Part shown: in pieces, positions 32,790-41,271 of the stretch
Numbering within the stretch: position 1 is the first letter of the stretch
Layout: each line of letters starts with the position of its first letter
From: Pseudonocardia autotrophica
GTDB lineage: Bacteria > Actinomycetota > Actinomycetes > Mycobacteriales > Pseudonocardiaceae
Assembly: GCF_000717175.1 (NCBI RefSeq)
Contig: NZ_JNYD01000002.1
Location: 372,001 to 436,000 of the forward strand
Direction of reading: 5' to 3'
Length of the DNA stretch: 64,000 bases
Made by a program: the position numbers and the translations under genes
Notes under the pieces: model-generated
Told to the model about the DNA's origin: nothing
Databases searched by the model: none
The model's input: only the letters and a program-made list of their open reading frames with translations

Positions 32790-35700
32790 CCCTGCTCGTC
32801 GCCAACCGGGGCGAGATCGCCGTCCGCCTCGTCCGGGCCGCCCGCGAGCTGGGCCTGCGGACGGTCGCCGTGTACGCGCCCGAGGACGCCGCCGCCCCGC
32901 ACGTCACCCTCGCCGACGAGGCCCACGAGATCCCGGGCTACCTGGACCAGGAGGCGATCGTCGGGGTGGCTCGGGACGCCGGCGCCGTGCTGGTCCATCC
33001 CGGCTACGGCTTCCTAAGCGAGAACGCCGCCTTCGCTCGGCTCTGCGCCGACCACGGCCTGACGTTCGTCGGCCCGCGCCCCGAGCTGCTGGACCTGTTC
33101 GGGGACAAGGTCCGTGCCCGCGCCACGGCCCGGGAGGCCGGAGTCCCGGTCCTGCCCGGCACCCTCGGCCCCACCTCGCTCGACGAGGCCGCGGCCTTCC
33201 TCGCCGAGCACGGCGCGGTGATGCTCAAGGCGCTCGCCGGTGGCGGCGGCCGCGGGATGCGCGAGGTGACCAGCCCGGACGAGCTGGCGGACGCCTACGC
33301 CCGCTGCCGCTCCGAGGCCGAGCAGGCGTTCGGGTCCGGGGAGCTGTACGTCGAGAAGCTGGTCGGGGCGGCGCGGCACATCGAGGTGCAGATCGTCGGG
33401 GACGGCACGCAGGTCCGGCACCTGGGGGAGCGGGACTGCTCGATCCAGCGCCGGCACCAGAAGCTGATCGAGATCGCGCCCGCGCCGTTCCTCGACCCGG
33501 CGGTCCGCCAGCGGCTCCACGACGCGGCTCTCCGGATCGGCGAGCACGTCGGCTACCAGAGCCTGGGGACCGTCGAGTTCCTCGTCGACGGCGACGACGT
33601 GTGGTTCCTCGAGCTCAACCCGCGGCTCCAGGTCGAGCACACGGTGACCGAGGAGGTCACCGGCGTCGACCTCGTCGAGACCCAGATCCGGCTCGCGCAG
33701 GGGGCGCGCCCAGCCGTCTCCGGCGAGCCGCGGGGCTTCGCGATCCAGGCCCGGGTCAACACCGAGGAGCTCGACGAGGACGGCACGCCGCGTCCCCGCG
33801 CGGGCCTGCTCACCGCGTTCGACCCGCCCGCCGGCCCGCACGTCCGCGTGGACACCTACGGCTACGCCGGCCTGCGGACGAGCCCGCGGTTCGACTCGTT
33901 GCTGGCCAAGGTGATCACCCGCGGCGCCACGTTCGCGGACGCGGCCCGACGCACGGACGCCGCCCTGGCCGAGTTCCGGATCGAGGGCCTCGCGACCACG
34001 GTCCCGTTCCTGCGGGCGGTGCTGACCCATCCGGACTTCACCGCCGGCCCGTCGGACACCGGTTTCGTGGCCGCGCACCTCGCCGAGCTGCGCGACACCG
34101 AGCTGCCCGGCCGGTTCCCCACGACCACCGCGGCCCCGAGGGCCGAGGCGATCCCCGCCGACGGGGTGACGGCGCCGATGGACGGCGTCGTCGTCGAGTT
34201 CGCGGTGGAGCCCGGTGATCGGGTCCGCCGTGGCGAGCGGCTGCTGGTGCTCGAGGCGATGAAGATGGAGTTCACGGTCCGCGCCGAGACCGCGGGGACC
34301 GTCGGGCGGCTGGTGGCCGAGGTCGGGGCCGTCGTCGAGGAGGGGGCACCGTTGCTCGTGCTGGAGCCCTCGACGTCGGACGACGACGTGGTCACCACCG
34401 ACATCCCGGCGGTCGAGGAGGGTTGGGAGGACGAGGCCGAGGAGGTCCACCGCCGCCGTGCGCTCGGCCGCGAGATGGGCGGCCCGGAGAAGGTCGCCCG
34501 CCAGCATGAGACGGGCCGGCTGACCGTCCGCGAGCGGATCGACGCCCTGGTGGACAAGGGCAGCTTCTCCGAGATCGCCCCGCTCACCGGCTTCGCCACC
34601 TACTCCGCCGACAACGAGCTGACCTCGCTGCTGCCGGTCAACTTCGTGTCCGGCACGGCGCGGATCGACGGCCGCCGCGCGGTCGTCGGGGCGGACGACT
34701 TCACCATCCGCGGCAGCTCCGGGGACGCCGCGATCTGGCAGAAGCAGGTCTTCACGGAGGAGTACGCCGGCGCGATGCGGCTGCCGATCGTGCGGCTGCT
34801 CGACGGGGCGAGCGGCGGCGGCAGCGTCGTCACCGCGCAGCGCAACGGCTACCACTACCTGCCGGTCAACCCGGGGTGGGACGCCGTCGTCGAGAACCTG
34901 TCGCTGGTCCCGGTCGTGTCCGCCTGCCTCGGCCCGACGGTCGGGCTCGGCGCCGCGCGACTGGCCATGTCGCACCTGGCGTTGATGGTCGAGGGCATCG
35001 GGCAGGTGTTCACCGCCGGGCCGCCGGTGGTGAAGGGCAGCTCCGGCGAGGACTTGACCAAGGAGCAGCTGGGCGGCGCCGAGGTGCACCGCAACAACGG
35101 GCTGATCGAGCGGTTCGTCCGCAGCGAGGAGGAGGCCTTCGGCGTGATCCGCGGCTTCCTGTCCTACCTGCCGCAGAGCGTGTTCGAGGTGCCCCCGGTG
35201 GTTCCCAGCGAGGACCCGGCGGACCGGGCGGACGAGGGCCTGCTGCGGGCCATGCCCCGCAACCCCCGCGAGCCCTACGACGTGGACGCCCTGCTCGAGG
35301 CCGTCTTCGACCAGGGCTCGGTGTTCCGCTACGCCGAGTACGGCGGCGCGACGGTCACGGCGCTGGCCCGGCTCGACGGCCACCCCGTCGGCGTGATCGC
35401 GACCGACCCGACCCGCGGCGTGACCATCTCCGCCGAGGGGGCGCAGGCGATCACCCGGCTCGTCGACCTCTGCGAGACCTTCCACCTGCCGCTGGTCAGC
35501 CTCACCGACCAGGGCGGCGCCGCGATCGGCTCGGGCGCGGAGCGCAAGGCCACCATCCGCTTCGGCGTCCGGGCGATCGCCGCGGTCTACCAGGCGCGGG
35601 TGCCACAGGCCGAGATCATCGTGCGGCGGGTGTTCGGGGTCGGCGGGGCCGGGATCGTCAACCGGCACCGGCCGAACCGGACGTGGGCCTGGCCGTCGGC

Positions 35701-35968
35701 CACCTGGGGCTCGCTGCCCGCGAAGGGCGGGGTCGAGGCGGCCTTCCGCGCGCAGCTCGAGAACGCCCCGGACCGGGCGGCCGAGATCGCCCGGATCGAG
35801 CGCGAGCTGGAGGCGCTGGCCTCGCCCTTCCGGACCGTGGAGCGGTTCGGCGTGCAGGACCTGATCGACCCCCGCGAGAGCCGGGCGGTGCTGTGCGAGT
35901 GGGTGCGGGACGCCTACCGCCTGCTGCCCGAGCAGCTCGGCCGCCCCGCCTTCGGCACGCGCCCCTAG
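32786..35968 (+). CDS. Single-chain biotin-dependent acyl-CoA carboxylase
   Basis: A 1060-residue all-in-one carboxylase. Residues 1-445 are biotin carboxylase (ANRGEIAVR at the start, ATP-grasp loop KALAGGGGRGMREV, catalytic EFLVDG...LELNPRLQVEHTVTE). A biotinyl domain with EAMKMEF has its Lys near residue 493. Residues 540-1060 are the carboxyltransferase with GGGSV oxyanion-type segments and FGVGGAGIV. Most actinobacterial acyl-CoA carboxylases use separate AccA and AccD chains; the fused layout matches the long-chain acyl-CoA carboxylase (LCC) type. It starts at GTG 32786, coupled to the TetR gene. The acyl substrate is unknown. Confidence 0.92.
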   Translation: MTLLVANRGEIAVRLVRAARELGLRTVAVYAPEDAAAPHVTLADEAHEIPGYLDQEAIVGVARDAGAVLVHPGYGFLSENAAFARLCADHGLTFVGPRPELLDLFGDKVRARATAREAGVPVLPGTLGPTSLDEAAAFLAEHGAVMLKALAGGGGRGMREVTSPDELADAYARCRSEAEQAFGSGELYVEKLVGAARHIEVQIVGDGTQVRHLGERDCSIQRRHQKLIEIAPAPFLDPAVRQRLHDAALRIGEHVGYQSLGTVEFLVDGDDVWFLELNPRLQVEHTVTEEVTGVDLVETQIRLAQGARPAVSGEPRGFAIQARVNTEELDEDGTPRPRAGLLTAFDPPAGPHVRVDTYGYAGLRTSPRFDSLLAKVITRGATFADAARRTDAALAEFRIEGLATTVPFLRAVLTHPDFTAGPSDTGFVAAHLAELRDTELPGRFPTTTAAPRAEAIPADGVTAPMDGVVVEFAVEPGDRVRRGERLLVLEAMKMEFTVRAETAGTVGRLVAEVGAVVEEGAPLLVLEPSTSDDDVVTTDIPAVEEGWEDEAEEVHRRRALGREMGGPEKVARQHETGRLTVRERIDALVDKGSFSEIAPLTGFATYSADNELTSLLPVNFVSGTARIDGRRAVVGADDFTIRGSSGDAAIWQKQVFTEEYAGAMRLPIVRLLDGASGGGSVVTAQRNGYHYLPVNPGWDAVVENLSLVPVVSACLGPTVGLGAARLAMSHLALMVEGIGQVFTAGPPVVKGSSGEDLTKEQLGGAEVHRNNGLIERFVRSEEEAFGVIRGFLSYLPQSVFEVPPVVPSEDPADRADEGLLRAMPRNPREPYDVDALLEAVFDQGSVFRYAEYGGATVTALARLDGHPVGVIATDPTRGVTISAEGAQAITRLVDLCETFHLPLVSLTDQGGAAIGSGAERKATIRFGVRAIAAVYQARVPQAEIIVRRVFGVGGAGIVNRHRPNRTWAWPSATWGSLPAKGGVEAAFRAQLENAPDRAAEIARIERELEALASPFRTVERFGVQDLIDPRESRAVLCEWVRDAYRLLPEQLGRPAFGTRP

Positions 35969-35977
35969 GAGACCCGC

Positions 35978-37711
35978 ATGTCCGAGCACGAGCTCACCGC
36001 CCGGCTGCGGGCGGAGGACGAGCTGATCACCGACCGCCTGCGGCACTGGGCCCGGACCACCGGCGACCGCACCTTCCTCTACTACGGCGAGGACGACGTC
36101 TCGTTCACCTACGCCGAGTTCGACCGCCGCACGGACGCGATCGCCGGCAACCTCGTCGGCTCCGGCGTGGCGCGCGGCGACCGGGTGTCGGTGTTCAGCC
36201 TCAACCCGATGATCACCGCGCTGGTGATGGTCGGCTGCTGGAAGGCCGGGGCGGTCTACGCGCCGGTGAACTTCTCCTACACCGGGCGCCTGCTGTCGTA
36301 CCAGCTCGACGACACCCGGCCCGTGCTGATCGTGACCGATCCGGCGCTGCTGCCCGCGCTGAACGCGGTCGCGGACGTGCTGGAGCAGCCACCCGCCGTC
36401 GCCCTCTACACCCCACCGGAGGGCGCCCACGACCACGCGGCCGCGCCCGACCTGCATCCGGCGTTCCGGCCCGTGGCCTGGGGCGATCTCGTGGCCGCCG
36501 CGGACGCGCCGGAGATCACGATCGCCTTCGACGACCCGGCCAACGTCTTCTACACGTCCGGGACCACCGGCCCGTCGAAGGGCGTGCTGCAGCCCTTCCG
36601 CTGGATGGCGCAGTACACGTGGGGGCTGCGGATGCCGCTGTGCGAGGAGGACGTGGTCTACAACGACCTGCCGATGTACCACGTGGGCGGGGCGCTGGCG
36701 AACTTCGGCCGCGCGCTCTGGCAGGGCAGCGAGGTCGCCGTGTGGAACCGGTTCAGCCCCACCCGGTTCTGGGAGCGGATCCACTCCCGGGGGGCGACCG
36801 CGGCGATCCTGCTCGACGTCATGATCCCCTGGCTGTCCAAGGCGCCCGCCTCCGCCGACGACCGGCGGAACACGCTGAACAAGGCGTACATGCAGCCGTT
36901 GCCGTTGCAGCACAACGAGTTCTGCCGCCGGTTCGGGATCGACCACGTGGGGGCCGGGTTCGGACAGACCGAGGCGGGTGCGCCGTTGGGCGTGCTGATC
37001 GAGGAGACCGCACCCGGTGAAGGGACGCCGGCCGATCTCTCTCGCGGGCACTCGCACTCGGCGCTGGCGGAGATCGCTGCGGCGAAGGGCGTGCCGGTGC
37101 TGCAGGCCTCGGAGGCGGGACGGAAGGGCCTGATGGGGAGGCCGAGCCCGTTCTTCGACGTCACGGTCCGGAACGAGCGCGACGAGGAGTGCGAGCCGGA
37201 GGAGCCCGGCCACCTCGCCGTCCGACCGAAGGTGCCGGGGCTGCTGCTGGAGTCCTATCTGAACAAGCCGGAGGCGACGGTCACCGCGACCCGCAACCTC
37301 TGGTTCCACACCGGCGACGCCGCGGTCGTCGGCGAGGACGGGCTGTTCTACTTCGTCGACCGGCTCGGGGACCGGATCCGGGTCCGCGGCGAGAACCTGT
37401 CGTCGTTCCAGGTGGAGGACATGCTCAACCAGCATCCGGTGATCCGGATGAGCGCTGCGTTCCCGATCCCGGGCGCCGAGGGGGACGAGGACGACATCGT
37501 GGCCTACGTCGTGCCCACCAAGGAGTCGCTCACGGTCGACGAGGTGGTGCAGTTCGCCGAGGACACCATGCCGAAGTACATGCGCCCCAGGTACGTCCGC
37601 ATCGTCGACGACATCCCGCGCACGCCCACGAACAAGGTCGAGAAGTACCGGCTCCGGCAGCGCATCCTCGCGGAGCTGACGGGAGCGGAGGCCGAGGTGG
37701 AGCGCTGGTGA
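35978..37711 (+). CDS. AMP-forming acyl-CoA ligase (CaiC/FadD-like)
   Basis: A 577-residue ANL-superfamily ligase with the phosphate-binding motif YTSGTTGPSKGV (about residues 190-201), GFGQTEAG, the YxxxTGD-type segment WFHTGDAAVVGEDG and the hinge DRIRVRGENLSSFQVE. The C-terminal catalytic Lys lies in PRTPTNKVEKYRL. The sequence is close in style to crotonobetaine/carnitine-CoA ligases, which would suit a betaine-degrading locus, but general acyl-CoA ligases share these motifs. It follows the carboxylase by 9 bases, suggesting sequential activation and carboxylation of one acid. Confidence 0.87.
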   Translation: MSEHELTARLRAEDELITDRLRHWARTTGDRTFLYYGEDDVSFTYAEFDRRTDAIAGNLVGSGVARGDRVSVFSLNPMITALVMVGCWKAGAVYAPVNFSYTGRLLSYQLDDTRPVLIVTDPALLPALNAVADVLEQPPAVALYTPPEGAHDHAAAPDLHPAFRPVAWGDLVAAADAPEITIAFDDPANVFYTSGTTGPSKGVLQPFRWMAQYTWGLRMPLCEEDVVYNDLPMYHVGGALANFGRALWQGSEVAVWNRFSPTRFWERIHSRGATAAILLDVMIPWLSKAPASADDRRNTLNKAYMQPLPLQHNEFCRRFGIDHVGAGFGQTEAGAPLGVLIEETAPGEGTPADLSRGHSHSALAEIAAAKGVPVLQASEAGRKGLMGRPSPFFDVTVRNERDEECEPEEPGHLAVRPKVPGLLLESYLNKPEATVTATRNLWFHTGDAAVVGEDGLFYFVDRLGDRIRVRGENLSSFQVEDMLNQHPVIRMSAAFPIPGAEGDEDDIVAYVVPTKESLTVDEVVQFAEDTMPKYMRPRYVRIVDDIPRTPTNKVEKYRLRQRILAELTGAEAEVERW

Positions 37712-37754
37712 CGTCGGCTCCGAGCGCCACCGGCGGGCCACGCGCTGCTCACGG

Positions 37755-38801
37755 TCAGTCCACGTGCTCCTTCAGCAGGTCACCGATGCAGGCGTCGATC
37801 TGCTCGCGGTCACGGTCGGCGAGACAGAACATCGCGAAGTGTGCCCACAGCGAGTCCACGACCCGGAACTCGCTGTTCGGGATCAGGCGCTGCTCGGCCT
37901 CGCAGTCCTCCGGCGGGAAGAACATGTCCCGGGAGAACGGCACGACGTACGTCTTCGCCGTGATCCGCCCGAGCGCGGCGGCCAGGTCCCCGTTCGTGTG
38001 CAGGCTGACGTCGCCGTGGCGCCACTTCCAGCCCATCCAGATGAGGTTGTTGGGGTCCATGGGCGCGAAGTAGTTCTCCCAGAACCGGTGCAGGAAGTCC
38101 TCGAGCGAGGAGAAGCCGTAGGCGCGGTAGGCCTCGGAGTTGTAGAACTCCGGGCACAGCCCCATCACCGACCAGGTCTGCGCGTGGCGGCGGAGACCCA
38201 CGTGGACGTCGCTCTGGTCCTTGTAGAACCCGCCGTCCCAGGCCGGGTCGGACTTCAGCGCGTCCTCGTGCGAGCGCACGAAGATGTAGTCGTGGGCGGT
38301 GGTCCTGGCCGTACCGGCGAACGGAAGGGCCCGCTTGACCATGTCCGGGTACCGGACGGCCCACTCGTAGGTCTGCTCGGCGCCCATCGACCAGCCCAGC
38401 ACGAGCTCGAGGCGCTCGATCCCGAAGACCTCGGTCACGAGCCTGTGCTGCGCCCGCACGTCGTCGCTGATCGTGACGTTCGGGAAGGCCCCGCCGTTGA
38501 ACGGGGGCGGCGTGTTGCTCGGTGAGGACGAGAACCCGTTCGCGAACTGGCCCGGGAAGATGATGAAGTACTTCGAGGGGTCGAGCGGCCGGCCCTCCCC
38601 GACGAAGATCTCCATCGACGCCGACGTCCCGGACCACATGTGCGGGAACAGGACGGCGTTGTCCTTCGCGTCGTTCAGCGTTCCCCGGGTCTTGTACGCG
38701 AGCCGCGCGTTCGGCAGCGTGATCCCACCGGCCAGCTCGAAGTCGCCGAGGTCGAGGTACTCGTGCCGACCGTGGATCTCCTCCGAGTAGTAGTTCCCCA
38801 T
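37755..38801 (-). CDS. Alpha/beta hydrolase of the homoserine O-acetyltransferase (MetX) family
   Basis: A 348-residue MetX-type alpha/beta hydrolase. The nucleophile elbow is GWSMGA (catalytic Ser near residue 141), the acid is the Asp in SRDMFFPPED and the His is in WAHFAMF. N-terminal LAYKTRGTLNDAKDNAVLFP is typical. True homoserine acetyltransferases carry GGSMGG, so the GWSMGA elbow points to one of the many MetX-like hydrolases/acyltransferases of unknown substrate. The ATG at 38801 is preferred; ATG 38831 would add ten residues. A GTGAC/GTCAC dyad lies upstream (38833-38846). Confidence 0.83.
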   Translation of the reverse strand: MGNYYSEEIHGRHEYLDLGDFELAGGITLPNARLAYKTRGTLNDAKDNAVLFPHMWSGTSASMEIFVGEGRPLDPSKYFIIFPGQFANGFSSSPSNTPPPFNGGAFPNVTISDDVRAQHRLVTEVFGIERLELVLGWSMGAEQTYEWAVRYPDMVKRALPFAGTARTTAHDYIFVRSHEDALKSDPAWDGGFYKDQSDVHVGLRRHAQTWSVMGLCPEFYNSEAYRAYGFSSLEDFLHRFWENYFAPMDPNNLIWMGWKWRHGDVSLHTNGDLAAALGRITAKTYVVPFSRDMFFPPEDCEAEQRLIPNSEFRVVDSLWAHFAMFCLADRDREQIDACIGDLLKEHVD

Positions 38802-38832
38802 CGCTCCGGCACTCCCTTCGGACGTTTCCATG

Positions 38833-38846
38833 GTGACGTGGGTCAC
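38833..38846. promoter_or_regulatory. Dyad between the divergent MetX-like and cyclohydrolase genes
   Basis: GTGACGTGGGTCAC has perfect 5-base arms around a 4-base centre, in the 126-base gap between divergent starts. It is a candidate operator; no neighbouring regulator is obvious. Confidence 0.3.
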
Positions 38847-38927
38847 AGCCTCCTGCTGTCGGGGGCCGAGGGGGACCGCCATCCATCCCAATACCGGCGG
38901 CGCCGGGTCGCCGCTAGCGTGAGCGAG

Positions 38928-39542
38928 GTGCGGAGCTGGAGCATCGACGCGTATCTCGCACGTCTCGCGGCCAGGAACCCGTCGCCCGCCGGCTCCGCCG
39001 TCGCCGCGCTCAACGCGGCCCAGGCCGCGGCGCTGCTGGCGCTGGTGGCCCGGTTCCGCGTCGGCAGGGACCACCCGGTGGGCGAGGTCGCCCGGAGCGT
39101 GCTCGGGCGGGCGGAGGAGCTGCACGACGCGGCGCTGGGCCTGGCCGAGGCGGACATCGGCGCCGTCGACGAGGTCGCCGCGGCCTACGCGCTCCCGCGA
39201 GGCACCGAGGCCGAGCGGGCGCGGCGCAGCGCGGCGATCGCCGACGGCCTCCTCGCCGCCGCGGGCCCGCCGGCCGAGCTGGTCCGGGTCGGGGCGGAGC
39301 TCGTCGGGCTGTGCGAGCGGATGGCCGAGATCGGCAGCGGTGCCCTCCTCGCGGACGTGGCCGCGGCGGCCGACGCGACCGCCGCGGCGTTGAGCATCAG
39401 CCGCACGAACGTCGAGGCCGACATCGCGCCGCGCCGCGGTACGGCGGAGGCCGAGGACCTCGCCGCCGTCGTCGGCCCCGTCGACGACCTCCTGCGCCGG
39501 GCCGCACGCGTCCGCGACGACATCCGCCGTGCCCTCGGATGA
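38928..39542 (+). CDS. fchA: Methenyltetrahydrofolate cyclohydrolase/cyclodeaminase-type protein
   Basis: A 204-residue all-helical protein of the formiminotransferase-cyclodeaminase C-domain family. It has the N-terminal PSPAGSAVAALNAAQAAAL motif that forms the folate pocket and the SISRTNVEADI segment. Stand-alone members hydrolyse 5,10-methenyl-THF to 10-formyl-THF. The GTG at 38928 is chosen because TAGCGT, a -10 element, ends 7 bases upstream (leaderless); GTG 38919 is an alternative. It is convergent with formate-THF ligase, the next enzyme of the C1 route. Confidence 0.83.
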   Translation: MRSWSIDAYLARLAARNPSPAGSAVAALNAAQAAALLALVARFRVGRDHPVGEVARSVLGRAEELHDAALGLAEADIGAVDEVAAAYALPRGTEAERARRSAAIADGLLAAAGPPAELVRVGAELVGLCERMAEIGSGALLADVAAAADATAAALSISRTNVEADIAPRRGTAEAEDLAAVVGPVDDLLRRAARVRDDIRRALG

Positions 39543-39545
39543 GGG

Positions 39546-41243
39546 TCAGGAGAGGTTGACGATGTTGCCGTCCCGGTCGATGTCCACCCGGTGGGCGGCC
39601 GGGCTGGCGCCGAGGCCGGGCATGGTGCGCATGTCGCCGCAGATCGGGTAGATGAACCCGGCACCGACGGACGCCCGGACCTCCCGGACGGGCAGGCGCC
39701 ACCCCGTGGGCGCCCCCGTGAGCGACGGGTCGGACGACAGCGACAGGTGGGTCTTGGCGATGCAGACGGGCAGGTGGCCGTAGCCGTTCGCCTCGTACGT
39801 CGCGAGCTGGCGGGACGCGGCGCGGTCGTAGTCCACCCCGTCGGCGCCGTAGACCTGCGTCGCGATCGTCTCGATCTTCTCCTCGAGGCCGGCCGAGTCC
39901 GGGTAGAGGAAGCGGAAGCGGGACGGCTCGTCGGCGGCCTCGGCGACCGCCTCGGCCAGGTCCCGGGCCCCGCGCCCCCCGTCGGTGAAGTGCGTGCAGA
40001 CGGCCACCCGCGCGCCCATCTCCTGCGCGATCTCGGCGATCGCCGCGTGCTCGGAGGCGTGGTCGCCGGGGAAGGCGTTGACGGCGACGACCGGCGACAC
40101 CCCGTGCATCCGGATGTTCTCGATCTGCTTGCGCAGGTTGGCGCCGCCGATGTGGACCTCGTCCGGGTTCTCGGCGAGGAGCGCCTCCGGCAGCGGCCGG
40201 CCGGCGACGATCCGGTGCCGGCCCGAGTGCGCCTTGAGCGCCCGCACGGTCGCCACGACGACCGCGGCGTCGGGGGTCAGGCCGGAGGCCCGGCACTTGA
40301 TGTTGAAGAACCGTTCCGCGCCCATGTCGGCCCCGAAGCCGGCCTCGGTGACCAGGAAGTCGCCGCCGTGGATGCCGATGAGGTCGGCCACCACCGACGA
40401 GTTCCCGTGGGCGATGTTGCCGAACGGGCCGGCGTGCACGAGGACCGGCGTGTTCTCCAGCGTCTGCATGAGGTTGGGCTTCAACGCGTCCCGCATGATG
40501 GCCGTCATCGCGCCGGCGCCGCCGATGTCCTCCGCGGTCACCGGCGTGCCCTGCGGGGTGTAGCCGACGACGACGCGGCCGAACCGCTCGCGCATCTCCT
40601 GCAGCGACCGGGCGAGCGCGAAGATCGCCATGACCTCGCTGGCCGCGGTGATGTCGAACCCGGTCTGGCGCGGGATCCCGTCCGTCCTGCTGCCGAGGCC
40701 GACGATCACGTTGCGCAGCGCCCGGTCGTTGACGTCGAGCACCCGGCGCCAGGTGATGGCGTGCGGGTCGAGGCCGGTGGCGTTGCCCTGGTAGAGGTGG
40801 TTGTCCACCACGGCCGAGAGCAGGTTGTGCGCCGCGGTGACGGCGTGGAAGTCGCCGGTCAGGTGGAGGTTGAGCACGTCCATCGGAACCACCTGGCTGT
40901 AGCCGCCACCGGCCGCGCCGCCCTTGATCCCGAAGGTCGGGCCCATGGACGGCTGCCGGATCGCCACCGTGGCCTGCCGCCCGGTCTGGCACAGCGCCTG
41001 CCCGAGGCCGACGGTGGTGGTCGTCTTGCCCTCGCCCAGCGGGGTCGGCGTCACGGCGGACACCACCACGTACTTGGCCCGGGGCCGGTCCGCGAGCTCC
41101 TCGATCGCCGCGAGCTTGATCTTGGCGACGTGCTCGCCGTAGCCCTCCAGCAGGTGCGGCCCGATCCCCATGGCGGCGGCCACGTCGTCGAGCGGTTTCA
41201 GGGACGCGGCCTGCGCGATCGTCAGATCCGGCGGAAGGAACAC
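39546..41243 (-). CDS. fhs: Formate-tetrahydrofolate ligase
   Basis: A 565-residue ligase of normal length with the P-loop TPTPLGEGKTTTTVGLGQAL (residues 65-84), MGPTFGIKGGAAGGGYSQV and a C-terminal GDMRTMPGLG segment. It interconverts formate plus ATP plus THF with 10-formyl-THF. It is the last gene of the leftward methyltransferase operon, after the MTHFR-like gene. In a methyl-oxidation pathway it would run backwards, releasing formate and making ATP (inference). It starts with GTG at 41243 behind GAGGAG. Confidence 0.95.
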   Translation of the reverse strand: MFLPPDLTIAQAASLKPLDDVAAAMGIGPHLLEGYGEHVAKIKLAAIEELADRPRAKYVVVSAVTPTPLGEGKTTTTVGLGQALCQTGRQATVAIRQPSMGPTFGIKGGAAGGGYSQVVPMDVLNLHLTGDFHAVTAAHNLLSAVVDNHLYQGNATGLDPHAITWRRVLDVNDRALRNVIVGLGSRTDGIPRQTGFDITAASEVMAIFALARSLQEMRERFGRVVVGYTPQGTPVTAEDIGGAGAMTAIMRDALKPNLMQTLENTPVLVHAGPFGNIAHGNSSVVADLIGIHGGDFLVTEAGFGADMGAERFFNIKCRASGLTPDAAVVVATVRALKAHSGRHRIVAGRPLPEALLAENPDEVHIGGANLRKQIENIRMHGVSPVVAVNAFPGDHASEHAAIAEIAQEMGARVAVCTHFTDGGRGARDLAEAVAEAADEPSRFRFLYPDSAGLEEKIETIATQVYGADGVDYDRAASRQLATYEANGYGHLPVCIAKTHLSLSSDPSLTGAPTGWRLPVREVRASVGAGFIYPICGDMRTMPGLGASPAAHRVDIDRDGNIVNLS

Positions 41244-41271
41244 GACAGTCTCCTCGGTCGTGGCAGGGGCG

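Noticed and set aside
37755..38801. Genuine homoserine O-acetyltransferase for methionine synthesis
   Set aside because: The nucleophile elbow is GWSMGA rather than the usual GGSMGG type, and no methionine genes are nearby, so only the MetX-like fold is claimed.
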